Origin: DASYPQ01 sp036006425
GTDB taxonomy: Bacteria; Planctomycetota; UBA1135; GCA-002686595
NCBI GenBank assembly: GCA_036006425.1
Contig: DASYPQ010000027.1
Span: 62,001-126,000, forward strand
Direction of reading: 5' to 3'
DNA length: 64,000 nt
This document shows, one piece after another, positions 10,301 to 19,229 of this stretch. Position 1 is the first letter of the stretch, and the number at the start of each line of letters is the position of its first letter. The position numbers and the translations under genes are program-made. The notes beneath the pieces were generated by a model. The model saw only the letters and a program-made list of their open reading frames with translations, was not told where the DNA came from and did no database searches.

Positions 10301-12123
10301 CTGCCGCCGGCGAGCTCCGCGACGGTCTGGTGGGGGAGGCTCCACAGCACGCCGCCGCTCTCGAGATCGAGGCCGACCATCTCGATGCTGTCGTAGGGCG
10401 TCGCCAGGACGACGCCGTCGGCGACGACGGGCGGCGCGTTCCGCCACACCGATCGACGCGCGGGCGCGCGGAATCCGCCCATCGAGTTCTTGGGGAGCGG
10501 GATCTGGTCGTACAGCGTCTCCCACAGGAGCTCGCCCGTGAAGAGATCGATCGCCGCGATCGTGCCGAGCTGCGTCAGCGCGACGACGCGGTCCCCCGAG
10601 ACGACGAGCGGCGGAGCGCTGAACTCGTGCTCCGCGCGGCCGAACATGTTCAGCTCCCGCTGGCCGCTGATCAGCGCCGTCGACCAGAGCAAGGCACCCG
10701 TGTCGAGGTCGAAGCACCCGACGTGGTAGTCAATCCGGCCCTGGAGCCGGTAGAACGGGGCGAGCACGCGCGATCCGCACACGATCGGCGGTCCGGCGAC
10801 GCTCATCCGCTGCGCGAAGCTGCCCGACTCGCCGTCCCACCCGGCCGGCGGATCGTGGCTCCACAGGCGGTGCCCGGTCTCGAGGTCGAACGCGAAGAGG
10901 CGCCGGTCCGGGATGATCGTCGTCACCGGCACGTTCGCGCTGTAGTGGAAGCTGTCGACGAAGGTGAGCGGGATCTGGAGCGCCGCGAGCGCGACGCGCC
11001 CGCCGGCCGCGGGCGCGATGATCGCGGCCGCGTCGTCGATCCCCTCGAAGTACTTCCCGCGCTCGCGGTCGCTGACGATCTCGCTCCAGCCCTCGCACTC
11101 GCCGCTGTCCCAGAGGAGAGCGCCCGACCAGGCGTGGAAGGCGATCAGTCGCAGCGACGTCGAGACGAGGAGGGCGTCGCCCGCGCGCACGGGGAACAGG
11201 GCGTCGGAGTTCTTGAACGGGTGCTGCGGCAGGTCGCGCGATTCCGGCCAGCTCTCGAGCTCGGGGAGCGGTCCGCGCGGCGCTCCGAGCGCCGGTACCG
11301 GGTGCAAGCCGTCGGCGAGGCTCGGCGCGGCGAGCGTCGGATGGCTCTCGAGGGTGTCGAGCGCGATGCGCGCGGACGAGACGCGGCGCAGAGCACCTGC
11401 GCGCGCCGGGCTCGCCGCGCCCTCCGTAGACTGCAGACGCTGCTCGGCGCGGGCCCAGTCGGTCGAGGTCGCGAGCACGAGATCGGGCTCGTCGAGGAGC
11501 GCCGCGAGCGCGCGCCGCCAGGCCGCGTGCGCCTTGTCGACCTCGCCGCGCTCGAGCTCGAGGTCGCCGAGCGCCCACCAGGCGCGCTGGCCGGCCTCCG
11601 TCAACGGCCACTGGCGCGCGACTTCGGCGAGATCGCCGCGATCCCCGCGGTCGCGCGCGCGCTCGAAGGCGAGGCTCGCGTCGTGCTCGTAGCGCTGCCG
11701 GTACAGCGCGCGCGCCTCCGGCGGGAGTCGCAACAGGCGCTCGCGCGCGCGGCGCGCGGCGCCCGGGTGGACCGGTTGCGCGGAAGCGCCCGCTCCGGGC
11801 GCGACCGGACGCTCGGCGGCGAGCAGGTCGCCGCGGTGTTCCTCGATCACGGCCTGCAGCTCGCTGAGCGCTTCGCCGTACCGCCCGGCGGCGGCGTGCT
11901 CCGCGGCGCGGTCCATCCGGCTGCGCGCGGCGGCGTGGTCCGGGATCCGGAAGGGGCGCGCCTCCGCCTCCGGGTCGGGATCCTGCGCCGACGCGGGCCG
12001 GGCCGCGACCCCCGTCGGTCGCGCGGAGGGACTCCGACCCTGCACGGCGACGCCGGGAGCGGCGACGGAGGCGACGGCGAGGCACGCGATCGCGGAGCGC
12101 AGGGAGAGAGGGACGAGGTGCAC
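7300..12123 (-). CDS. Giant exported PQQ-like beta-propeller/TPR protein
   Basis: 1607 residues from a GTG start, with a signal peptide of about 27 residues. The N-terminal 250 residues are TPR-like (an EALSELQAVIEEHRGDLLAAE-type helix). A first PQQ/BamB-like propeller follows (about 285-640), with blades of the form AFDLETGHRLW, CFDLDTGALLW, AIDLFTGELLW and GLDLESGGVLW. A second TPR-like helical block spans about 660-1110, and a second propeller (about 1140-1600) has AIDTQGRMVWAW, ALDVHAGIELW and AIDLTTGARAW. No enzymatic residues for PQQ-dependent dehydrogenases are apparent, so protein-protein interaction in the periplasm is more likely. It is the longest gene of the cluster, lying between the VWA protein (12-base gap) and the prenyltransferase-repeat protein (ATGA overlap). 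Confidence 0.85.
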   Translation of the reverse strand: MHLVPLSLRSAIACLAVASVAAPGVAVQGRSPSARPTGVAARPASAQDPDPEAEARPFRIPDHAAARSRMDRAAEHAAAGRYGEALSELQAVIEEHRGDLLAAERPVAPGAGASAQPVHPGAARRARERLLRLPPEARALYRQRYEHDASLAFERARDRGDRGDLAEVARQWPLTEAGQRAWWALGDLELERGEVDKAHAAWRRALAALLDEPDLVLATSTDWARAEQRLQSTEGAASPARAGALRRVSSARIALDTLESHPTLAAPSLADGLHPVPALGAPRGPLPELESWPESRDLPQHPFKNSDALFPVRAGDALLVSTSLRLIAFHAWSGALLWDSGECEGWSEIVSDRERGKYFEGIDDAAAIIAPAAGGRVALAALQIPLTFVDSFHYSANVPVTTIIPDRRLFAFDLETGHRLWSHDPPAGWDGESGSFAQRMSVAGPPIVCGSRVLAPFYRLQGRIDYHVGCFDLDTGALLWSTALISGQRELNMFGRAEHEFSAPPLVVSGDRVVALTQLGTIAAIDLFTGELLWETLYDQIPLPKNSMGGFRAPARRSVWRNAPPVVADGVVLATPYDSIEMVGLDLESGGVLWSLPHQTVAELAGGSAVDLLVGVRGNSAIVSGNGIGAISAPRGLRLSPPAVARWSFSDDKLLDGIPWRPVLAGSRVVIPLKEERIEIDAESGSRLATVPWSPGKSGGNLVVGPGEVSSLSLFRATGWFDWNLLTERARADLAAHPGDVARALELGRLLADRGASEWQRGQSDAARAHLAEAEATLEGTLAGFKEGEVSPAGTEMHRVLRTEARLKSGLADRAGALAALRRARALAPDNGALRDTLLEELILLRGNTAADPRRDAAYADALAALERCCADLPIVCDTAAADAGDTERAPAAGVPRLTPIVGSLARRESNPWEIPTGLWVLFERIAAANVAGDARAELVDLHAVLERYPDIELPQGSAGSVAADRIAVLIHDGNAEGYEAFETRAQKLYDEALSARDGAKLALVGRLYPHSHASQNADDQRLAWAMERGDAAAVAAIVQAMLPRAWHLADATEREVRALLRLSSAMSRAGNRELAAQLSKNLAVARGGVRSDLDGDGGRTLAELGAGIARWQRADPTRVPGHFRDLRREGRALTFDWEILGRVPADDGSRGEGAEPAGGLEEYAVIRTSDRGFVLVNALVGRPERDPDLEFAFADVRIPVPQTPLGVVNPPWSRRTALAPGRILVATGAGVSAIDTQGRMVWAWRPEGATPASLTLAYAAGIVVVSADLGSGRRFLQALDVHAGIELWRVPVVDPGLSPVPVLSANKVVLLPARSRRKGLALDLVTGRDAVAFQLDSPASGSTSDDAWIDGDLLIVPWFLQSREPSNNQVIAIDLTTGARAWRVAIGGDRPDAAPANDPASETDRDEAPDPRELLAVLQHGERSWLLIGPPISSAAAGAAPATTLVELATHLGAVSPLPNVRIAPSDRVFGLLGTGRIRLPSTTIFLLNAREGSTEARVRAVDLESGEVWVQPLVHAFGDLVLLRPPFSPAPQPVLSTDAVAIVYSLNSKTGMSFPTFVECFDRGSGRDLGSLPMSPAMGRCDAIKLYPLGAGLLVRGQSGLEVLR

Positions 12124-12135
12124 GCGTGGGATCCT

Positions 12136-14628
12136 CTAGATCAGCTCCCAGCGTTTCCTGAGCACCCACTCGCCCGCGAGGAGCGCGAGCGCGACCGCGA
12201 GCGTCCCCCAATTGTCCCACGCATCGTCGAGCTCGGACGAAATCGGCTCCCGGCGCTCCTCGTGGCCGGGGAACTCCGTCAGGAGATCCCCGACGTGCGC
12301 GAGATCGAGCGCGCGTCCGTGGGACAGCGCCGACATCGCCGCGAGCGTCTGCGGATCCGGCGAGGGATCGGCGTTCTCGCGCGAGGGCAGGGCCACCTCG
12401 AACTCCGTCGACGCGACGTGGGTCCCGCCGCGCTCGCCGGGGAGATCGATCGCCGCCGAGTAGAGCCCCGGGCGCTCGAGCTCGAAGTTCGCGCGGAAGA
12501 GGCCCGGCCGGTCCGCGACGCGTTCGAGCACGATCTCGCGGCTCGTGCCGTCGGGCGACGTGAGGCGCGCCGCCTGCTCGGTGCGCTCCGAGGGGCGGTA
12601 GTCCTCGTCGAGCACGCGCGCCTCGAGCGTCACGCGTTCGTCGAGGTCGTAGCGCGCTTTCAAGGCATCGATCTGCACGCGGCGGTCCCCGCTGCGGAGC
12701 CGCGAGAGCGCCACCCAGCGCACGGCGTTGCGCCAGAATCGCTCGTGGTAGCGCGTGCCGAAGCGGTACTGCCAGCGCCAGGTCTCGTCGAAACCGACGA
12801 ACAGCGTCCGCCCGGAGGGGAACCAGCCGGCGACGAGCAACGGGTAGCGTCCGCTCGCGTTGCCGTCGTCCGGATGCCGCAGGAGCACCTGCGCGCCCGG
12901 CTTCGCGCGCAGCACCGGGCTGTACCAGTAGAACCCCGCGAGTCCGCCGTCGTCTTCCCACAGCGCGCGGTTCGCGCGCTCGTCGGGGAGGAGGCGCACG
13001 ACTTCGTGCGGGTTCGCGGGATCCTCGAGCCGCGGCCGCCACGTGCGCGTCAGCGTGCCTTCGATCCCCGTGCCCGCGGCTGCGTCGACGACGACCGGCA
13101 GAAGCTCCTCGAGCGGCGTCCCGACGAACGAGCGCGGGTCGTCGTACTCGCCGGCGATCAGCACGAGTCCGCCTCCGCGCTCGACGAACTCGTGCACGGA
13201 AGCCATGAATTCCTCGCAGCGCGCCGGGTCCGGCGAGATCGAGTACGGGTTGACGTCGCCGAGGATGATGACGTCGTAGTTGTCGAGCAGCTCCTTGCGC
13301 GTCGTCGGCACGGCGGTGAGCGCCGGGAGGTCGCGGCTCGATTCCTGGGGGAAATCGGGGGTCGCCGAGAGCAGGAACGACTGCGTGGCGAGGTTGACGT
13401 CCGAGCGCTGCAGCAGCGTGTGCAGGTAGCGGTACTCGTACCGCGGATAGGCGTCGACGTAGAGGACGCGCACTCGCTCGGGCGCGACGTGCACGCCGAC
13501 CTCGACCGCGTTGTCGTCGCGCAGGGTCTCGCCCTCGATCGGAGGGACGCTGATCCGGAACCGACGCTCCGTCGCGCGCGTGTCCGGGGGGGCCGGCGGC
13601 GCGAGCAGCACGACGCGTGTCCCGGCTTCGGAGAGCTCGACCTCGTCGTCGGCGAGGGGCCGGAGTCGCACGCCGGCGCTCGCGGAAGGACTCGCGGACG
13701 GATCGATCTCCTCGAGGATCACGCGCGCGCGCGGGATTCCCTGCGTGCCGCGCGCGGAGACGCGTGCGGTGATCTCGATCTCGTCGCCCTCGAGGACGCT
13801 CGGCGGCGACTCCGCGATCTCGACGACGACGTTGCGCTCGGGTCGCGTGTCGCCGACGACGAGCGTGTGGACCGGGATGCCGGCCGACGCGGCGACGCGC
13901 GCAGCTTCGAGGGGCTGCGCTCCGCCGTTGTTCCGACCGTCGGAGACGATGACGACGTCGGTCACGTTGCGCCCGCGCTGCCCGGAGAGCGCCGACGCGA
14001 GCGCGGAGCCGAGGTGCGTCGCCGAGCCGCGCCCGGAGAGAGCCGGCGCGACCGCCTTGGACGCCGCGCCCGCCGGTTCCGCCGTGGGCGGCGCCGCGGT
14101 GAGCCCCGCTTCGGCGAGCACGTCGAGGCGCTCGGAGAAGCGGAAGAGGCGCGGAACGTACCCGCGCTCGGTCAGCGCCGGCAGGATCTTCGTGCGCACG
14201 GCGGAAGCCGCGAGATCGAGGCGCGTCGTCTCCTCCGCCGGGTGGTTCGCGAGCGCCGTCAGCGCCGCGCGCGTCGTGTCGTCGGACGCGTAGGCGTCGA
14301 CGCGGCGCATGCTCGCCGAATCGTCGACGAGCACGAGGACCTCGGCGGGGCGGATCTCCTCGCGCCGGCTGACGAAGACCGGCCTGAAGAGCACGACGAC
14401 GAGCAGGATGAGGATCGAGAACCGCAGCGCGGAGAGGACCACGCGCGCGCGCGGCGACACGGACTCGCGCGCGTACGCGAGCCACGCGAGACCCGCGCAG
14501 ATCGGCAGCACGACGAGCACGACGATCCACGGCTCCGGAGCGTCGAGCAGACGGAAGCTCTCGCGGACGCCGGTGCGCTGGAGCTCGGCGAATGCGAGCA
14601 GGGCGGGCGCGAGGAGACCGGCGGTCAT
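12136..14628 (-). CDS. Membrane VWA / glutamine-amidotransferase-like protein
   Basis: 830 residues if translation starts at the ATG that overlaps the upstream stop as ATGA (14625-14628); a longer frame exists but would run into the upstream gene. Two N-terminal membrane helices (about 22-40 and 50-70) are followed by a von Willebrand A domain with the metal-ion site VLVLVDDSASM (about 85-95). A class I glutamine-amidotransferase-like fold (YDVIILGDVNPY, later GGGLVLIAGEYDDP) occupies roughly 400-560, and a beta-rich segment and C-terminal helix follow. Proteins with this layout usually pair with BatA-type and DUF58 proteins and a MoxR chaperone, which is the case here. MoxR-assisted metal or protein assembly at the membrane is the family-based guess. 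Confidence 0.82.
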   Translation of the reverse strand: MTAGLLAPALLAFAELQRTGVRESFRLLDAPEPWIVVLVVLPICAGLAWLAYARESVSPRARVVLSALRFSILILLVVVLFRPVFVSRREEIRPAEVLVLVDDSASMRRVDAYASDDTTRAALTALANHPAEETTRLDLAASAVRTKILPALTERGYVPRLFRFSERLDVLAEAGLTAAPPTAEPAGAASKAVAPALSGRGSATHLGSALASALSGQRGRNVTDVVIVSDGRNNGGAQPLEAARVAASAGIPVHTLVVGDTRPERNVVVEIAESPPSVLEGDEIEITARVSARGTQGIPRARVILEEIDPSASPSASAGVRLRPLADDEVELSEAGTRVVLLAPPAPPDTRATERRFRISVPPIEGETLRDDNAVEVGVHVAPERVRVLYVDAYPRYEYRYLHTLLQRSDVNLATQSFLLSATPDFPQESSRDLPALTAVPTTRKELLDNYDVIILGDVNPYSISPDPARCEEFMASVHEFVERGGGLVLIAGEYDDPRSFVGTPLEELLPVVVDAAAGTGIEGTLTRTWRPRLEDPANPHEVVRLLPDERANRALWEDDGGLAGFYWYSPVLRAKPGAQVLLRHPDDGNASGRYPLLVAGWFPSGRTLFVGFDETWRWQYRFGTRYHERFWRNAVRWVALSRLRSGDRRVQIDALKARYDLDERVTLEARVLDEDYRPSERTEQAARLTSPDGTSREIVLERVADRPGLFRANFELERPGLYSAAIDLPGERGGTHVASTEFEVALPSRENADPSPDPQTLAAMSALSHGRALDLAHVGDLLTEFPGHEERREPISSELDDAWDNWGTLAVALALLAGEWVLRKRWELI

Positions 14629-16931
14629 GCGCTGCGCCTCCTTCCGATCCACGCGGCCCACAGCGTTTCGCAGACGAGAGCAGCGAGGCAGGCGAGTGCG
14701 ATCCCGCGCCAGAGCTCGCCGCGCTGGAAGCGGCCCGGATCGACACCGCGGTCGCCGGCGTCGCCCGGCGCCACCGCGACGAGAGCCGGGTGGAGCGAAG
14801 CGAGCTCCTCGCGCGCGACGCGTTCGAGGTCACCTTCGTTCGCGTCGAGCCGCACGGCGAACGCGATCGATCCGGCGCGCGATCCAGCCGACTCCATCTC
14901 GATCTTGTAGAGACCGGCCTTCTCGGTGTCCTTCCCCGGGATGACGGGAAGGCGCCAGCGACCGTCCGCGAGCTCCTCCGCGACGCCGTCGATCGCGGAG
15001 CGGGAACCGTCCGGCCGCACGAGCGCGAGGCTGCGCGGGAAGCTCGCCGACTCGGCGACGAGCGCCTCGCCCGGCGCGAGATTGCGCGGGGGCGCGCTCG
15101 GCCGCGCGGCGTAGCGCAGGAGCTCGTGCGCGAGCGGGATCAGGGTCCGCGGCGATTCGGGGAGCCGCGTCCAGGCCGGATCGATCGTCGTCGTCCACAG
15201 GAACACGCGCCCGCGGTCGAACGCGCGCTCGAGCAGCAGCGGATGCGAGCCGGGATCGTCGAGCGTCGCCAGCGTGCGCGCGCCGGGTCCGGGCCGCGCC
15301 GCGAAGAACTCGTAGATCGGGACTTCGGTGAGGAGCGCCTTCCAGCGCTCGTCGGCGAAGAAGGAGAGCGCCGGGCACTGCGCATCGAAGCTCGCGACGC
15401 GGAAGTAGCCCTCGCGGCGCGAAGGAACGGCAGTGCGACGCAGGATCTCCGCTGGCAGGAGTCCCGAACCGTCCGCGCGCCAGAGGCGCGCGTCGTAGGC
15501 CTCGGGCGTCACGCGGTCGCCGAGGCTGACGATCAACGCGGCGCCTCCCGCGACGACGCGTTCGAGCTTGTCGACGACGCCGGGAGCGAGGCTCTCGACG
15601 TTCGCGAGCCAGATCACGTCGGCGTCCTCGAGACGGACTTCGCCCGTCGAGAGCGCCTCGGGCGACGCCTCGCGCGGGTCGAACGGGTGCGAGGCCGAGA
15701 GGGAACCGACGCCGCCGTCGTCGACCGGCGGAGCGAGCGCCGCGCGCAGATAGCCGATCTCGTCCTCCTCGATCGCCGCGGCGGGAGCGCCGTCGACGAG
15801 GAGCACGCGCAGCGGGGGCGGGACCGTCACGACCTCGAAGCGCGTGTCGTCGGCGGCCAGGCGATCCCCTTCGAGGCGCGCCTCGAGCACGTGCTCGCCG
15901 GAGTCCTTGAACGCCACGGTGAACACCGCCTCGGCGCGTCCGCGCGCGGAGATGTCGATCACCTGCGCGGGCTGGCTCTCGCCGTCGACGGAGAGCGTCA
16001 CGCGCGATCCGTGCCGTGCGCTGGCTCCGTGATTCTGGACTTCGACGCGGATCCCGCAGGGGAATCCCGGGCCGAGGATCGCGCCGCTCGTCCCGACGCT
16101 CGCGATCCCGAGGTTCGGCGGGACGGCTTCGGGCGGACCGAGGTCCTCGACGAGGACGCGCAGACCGAGTTGCGCCAGTCCGTCGAGCGTTTCGTACAGC
16201 GCCGGACGGGAGCCCGGCGCGGTCGGGGCACCCGAAGCGTCCTTGACCGGCTCCGGAGGCGCGAACGAACGGCGCTGGAGGTCGGTGAGCAGACGGATCT
16301 CGAGGGCCGAGTTCGGGCCCGACGCGGCGCCCTCGCGCGCGGACTTCAGCACTTCCGCGAGAGCCGCCGCGAGATCGAGCGGCTCGTCGGTCGGGCTCGC
16401 GAGCGCGTCGAGCATCGACAGGGCTTCGGTGGGATTCGACCACGAGAGGAGCCGCGGGAAGCTCCCGGCGAGCACCATGTGCACGCGGTCGCCGCGCGCG
16501 CCGTCGAGTCCGCGCAGGATCTCTCTCGCGCGCGCGACCTCGCGCTCGAACACGGAATCCACGCCGTCGCGGTAGCCCGTCGACGCCGATCCGTCGAGGA
16601 TCAGCGCGAGGTCGCGCCGGCTCTCCGTCAGCCGCGCGAGCGGACTGCGCTCTCCGGCGAACGGGCGCGCGATCGCGAACGCGAGGAGCGCGACCGCAGC
16701 GGTGCGCAGCAGGAGGAGCAGCAGGTTCTCGAGCTGGACCCGGCGTCGCGTGCGCTTGTACGCGGCGAGCACGAACCGCATCGCCGCCCACGGCATCGGC
16801 CGGTGGCGCTGGCGGTTCAGGAGGTGGATCGCGATCGGGACCGCCGCGAGCCCTAGGCCCGCGAGCAGCGCCGAGTTCACGAAGCCGCCGATCCACGCGC
16901 CGATCGTCGCGCTGCCGAGGAGCGCGGTCAC
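14625..16931 (-). CDS. BatA-domain and VWA membrane protein
   Basis: 768 residues from a GTG that overlaps the DUF58 stop as GTGA. The N-terminus is a BatA/aerotolerance-operator domain: a first helix, then AVPIAIHLLNRQRHRPMPWAA (about 25-45) and a second helix near 65-85. A VWA domain with ALILDGSAST (about 103-112) as its metal site follows. A region with strand-helix repeats contains ADVIWLANVESL and GGAALIVSLGD, resembling the amidotransferase-like fold of its neighbour. The protein ends in a membrane helix and basic tail. It is one of two VWA membrane proteins encoded side by side in the moxR cluster, and the two probably interact. Longer in-frame starts lie inside the upstream gene and are unlikely. 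Confidence 0.85.
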   Translation of the reverse strand: MTALLGSATIGAWIGGFVNSALLAGLGLAAVPIAIHLLNRQRHRPMPWAAMRFVLAAYKRTRRRVQLENLLLLLLRTAAVALLAFAIARPFAGERSPLARLTESRRDLALILDGSASTGYRDGVDSVFEREVARAREILRGLDGARGDRVHMVLAGSFPRLLSWSNPTEALSMLDALASPTDEPLDLAAALAEVLKSAREGAASGPNSALEIRLLTDLQRRSFAPPEPVKDASGAPTAPGSRPALYETLDGLAQLGLRVLVEDLGPPEAVPPNLGIASVGTSGAILGPGFPCGIRVEVQNHGASARHGSRVTLSVDGESQPAQVIDISARGRAEAVFTVAFKDSGEHVLEARLEGDRLAADDTRFEVVTVPPPLRVLLVDGAPAAAIEEDEIGYLRAALAPPVDDGGVGSLSASHPFDPREASPEALSTGEVRLEDADVIWLANVESLAPGVVDKLERVVAGGAALIVSLGDRVTPEAYDARLWRADGSGLLPAEILRRTAVPSRREGYFRVASFDAQCPALSFFADERWKALLTEVPIYEFFAARPGPGARTLATLDDPGSHPLLLERAFDRGRVFLWTTTIDPAWTRLPESPRTLIPLAHELLRYAARPSAPPRNLAPGEALVAESASFPRSLALVRPDGSRSAIDGVAEELADGRWRLPVIPGKDTEKAGLYKIEMESAGSRAGSIAFAVRLDANEGDLERVAREELASLHPALVAVAPGDAGDRGVDPGRFQRGELWRGIALACLAALVCETLWAAWIGRRRSA

Positions 16932-17836
16932 CGCCGGCCTCCGCGGACCCGCGCCATCCGGTGCGCGAGGTACGTCGAGAGGGCCGCCTCGAGCGGCGTC
17001 GACGTGCGGATCGGCACGAAGTCGACCGAGAGTGCGCGCGCGGCGCGCGCGAGCTCGGTGTTGTGACGCCCGAATTCCTCGAGGTACGCCGACCGGATCG
17101 CGCGCGGATCGATCTTGTGCACGCCGGCCTGCTCGAGGCCCTCGAGCTTCAGCATGCTCTGGAACCCGAAGTCGAGCTCCTCGGGGTCGAGAATCTGGAA
17201 CAGGATCGGCTCGTGTCCGCCGGAGAGGAGCAGGCGCACGCCGGACAGGATCTCCTTCGGATCGTCGAAGAAGTCCGAGAACACGCACACGATGCCGCGG
17301 CGCTTCAGCTTCGGCGCGATCCAGCGCAGCACGGAGCCGAGATTCGTGCGACCGGTCGCCTCGGTCGCCTCGAGCAGATCGAGGATGCTCTTGCGCTGCA
17401 CCGCGCCGTTGCCGGGCGGGACCTTCGTGCGGTAGGCCTCGTCGAACACGACGAGGCCCGCGGTGTCCCGGTTCGAGAGGACGAGGTGCGTCAACGCCGC
17501 CGAGCACCAGCGCGCGTAGTCGAGCTTCGTCCACGGCAGCGACGCGTACGACATCGACTCGCTGGCGTCGAGCAGCAGGTGGCAGACGAGGTTCTCCTCC
17601 TCGACGAACTGCTTGACGACGAGGCGGTCCGAACGACCGAACACGCGCCAGTCGACGCGGCGCAGCTCGTCGCCGAGCGTGTACTCGCGGTGCTGCGCGA
17701 ACTCGACGGAGCTGCCCAGGTGCGTCGAGCGGTGCTGTCCGGCCATGAAGCCCTCGACGACGGCGCGCGCCACCAGCGACAGGCTGGAGAGCCGGTCGAG
17801 GACGGCCGGGTCGAGGCTCTTCACGGCTCCGGGCAT
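16928..17836 (-). CDS. DUF58 domain protein
   Basis: 302 residues. The DUF58 signature is plain: HLGSSVEFAQHREYTLGDEL, then RRVDWRVFGRSDRLVVKQF (about 40-80), then a VWA-like strand HLLLDASESMSY (about 88-100) with the DxSxS metal-site pattern. This is the usual partner of MoxR ATPases; family members are cytoplasmic or membrane-associated and of unknown biochemical activity. It lies 15 bases downstream of moxR and overlaps the BatA-VWA gene by 4 bases, so the order moxR-DUF58-BatA is the canonical one. I am sure of the family and unsure of the client. Confidence 0.93.
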   Translation of the reverse strand: MPGAVKSLDPAVLDRLSSLSLVARAVVEGFMAGQHRSTHLGSSVEFAQHREYTLGDELRRVDWRVFGRSDRLVVKQFVEEENLVCHLLLDASESMSYASLPWTKLDYARWCSAALTHLVLSNRDTAGLVVFDEAYRTKVPPGNGAVQRKSILDLLEATEATGRTNLGSVLRWIAPKLKRRGIVCVFSDFFDDPKEILSGVRLLLSGGHEPILFQILDPEELDFGFQSMLKLEGLEQAGVHKIDPRAIRSAYLEEFGRHNTELARAARALSVDFVPIRTSTPLEAALSTYLAHRMARVRGGRR

Positions 17837-17851
17837 CGGAGGCGCTCGGCG

Positions 17852-18895
17852 CTAGCGCCCCGAACCGGAGCCGTTCGTCTGGGGAACGCCTGGAACGCCC
17901 GCGCCGACCGCGGCGCCCGGAGTCACCTCGCGCAGCATCCGGTCGATGATCGTGTCGGACGTGATTCCTTCGGCCGCGGCCGAGAAGTTCGTGACGATCC
18001 GGTGGCGCAGGACCGGGTGGGCGACGGCCTTGACGTCCTCGACCGCCACGTGCCGGCGGCCCGCCAGCGCGGCGTGCGCCTTCGCCCCGAGGACGAGGTA
18101 CTGGGACGCGCGCGGACCGGCGCCCCAAGTCACCCACTCGCGCAGGAAGGGCAGCGCGCTCTCCGAGCGCACGCGCGTGCCGCGCGTCAGCGCCATCACG
18201 TAGTCGAGGACGTGATCGGAGACTTCGATCGCGCGCACCGCGTTCTGCGCGTCCATCAGCTCCTCGGCCGTGACGACCTTCTTCGTCTCGACCGCGTCGC
18301 CGCCGGTCGTGCGCCGCAGGATCTCGCGCTCGTCGTCCGCCGTCGGGTAGCCGACGTGGACCATGAACATGAACCGGTCGAGCTGGGCTTCGGGCAGCGG
18401 GTACGTGCCTTCCTGCTCGATCGGATTCTGCGTCGCCAGGACGAAGAACGGGTCGGGCAGGAGGTGGCGCTTGCCCGCGGAAGTCACCTGCCGCTCGAAC
18501 ATCGCCTCGAGGAGCGCCGCCTGCGTCTTCGGCGGCGTGCGGTTGATCTCGTCGGCGAGCACGACGTTCGCGAACAGGGGGCCCGCGGCGAAGCGGAACG
18601 TGCGCGCGTTCGTCGCCGGATCGATCTGCAGGAGCTCCGTCCCGGTGATGTCCGACGGCATCAGGTCGGGCGTGAACTGGATCCGGTTGAAGGTGAGGTC
18701 GAGCGTCTTCGCCAGGCTCGACACGAGGAGCGTCTTCGCCAGGCCCGGGACGCCGACGAGCAGGCAGTGTCCGCGTGTGAGCACGGCGAGGAGGAGTTCG
18801 TCGATGACTTCGTCCTGGCCGACGATCACGCGGTGCAGCTCGCTCTTCATCTGCGCGTGCACCGCGCGCAGGCGTTCCAGGGAGGCGTCGATCAT
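17852..18895 (-). CDS. moxR: MoxR family AAA+ ATPase
   Basis: 347 residues. Walker A is GVPGLAKT (48-55) and Walker B is VVLADEINR (111-119). Downstream come the MoxR-typical FFVLATQNPIEQEGTYPLPEAQLDRF segment (sensor 1) and a C-terminal lid domain with the ATP-contacting Arg region (ASQYLVLGAKAHAAL). MoxR proteins are chaperone ATPases that act with VWA proteins to mature complexes or insert metal cofactors. Here it is the first gene of a nine-gene leftward cluster containing DUF58 and two VWA proteins, so it is probably the driver of that system. The ATG at 18895 matches the family N-terminus; a modest AGGAA lies about 7 bases upstream. Confidence 0.95.
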   Translation of the reverse strand: MIDASLERLRAVHAQMKSELHRVIVGQDEVIDELLLAVLTRGHCLLVGVPGLAKTLLVSSLAKTLDLTFNRIQFTPDLMPSDITGTELLQIDPATNARTFRFAAGPLFANVVLADEINRTPPKTQAALLEAMFERQVTSAGKRHLLPDPFFVLATQNPIEQEGTYPLPEAQLDRFMFMVHVGYPTADDEREILRRTTGGDAVETKKVVTAEELMDAQNAVRAIEVSDHVLDYVMALTRGTRVRSESALPFLREWVTWGAGPRASQYLVLGAKAHAALAGRRHVAVEDVKAVAHPVLRHRIVTNFSAAAEGITSDTIIDRMLREVTPGAAVGAGVPGVPQTNGSGSGR

Positions 18896-19229
18896 GGCGG
18901 GGTTCCTCGAGGGGGCTTCAGGAGGCCGGGCGGAGGCGTCCGCGGGGGGCGGGCTCGGCCTGGCTTCCTTCTATCGGGTCGAATCGTCCCGGGCACCGTG
19001 CGGCCCTTCCTTTTATGGGCGGGGCGAAACGGGCCGGACGGGGAGAGTGGTTTGGAGGGCTCGGACGAGGGGACGGAGGGGATCCTCCCGCTGATTCGCG
19101 CGGGAGAGTGCGAGGCCTACGCCCGTTCCCGGGCGCGTGCAAGGACCCGAACACAACGGGTACAGGGCCGCGATCCCGGGTCGCGCGGGACTCTCCACTA
19201 CACTACCACGCTCGCCCGCGTCCGCAGGG
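18896..19229. other. Intergenic region upstream of the moxR cluster
   Basis: These 334 bases separate the end of the PQQ-like gene (stop at 19230) from the moxR start. The leftward promoter of the moxR cluster should lie here. On the minus strand the only A/T-rich element near moxR is CATAAAAGG (about 19008-19018), which could be a -10-like box, but I see no convincing -35. I see no rho-independent terminator for the upstream gene and no coding sequence I would defend. Confidence 0.4.

Noticed and set aside
7522..14910. A plus-strand open frame of over 2400 codons antisense to the PQQ and VWA genes
   Set aside because: It is Arg/Glu/Asp-rich without domains, while the opposite strand has signal peptides, propeller repeats and VWA motifs. 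Long antisense frames are expected at this G+C content.
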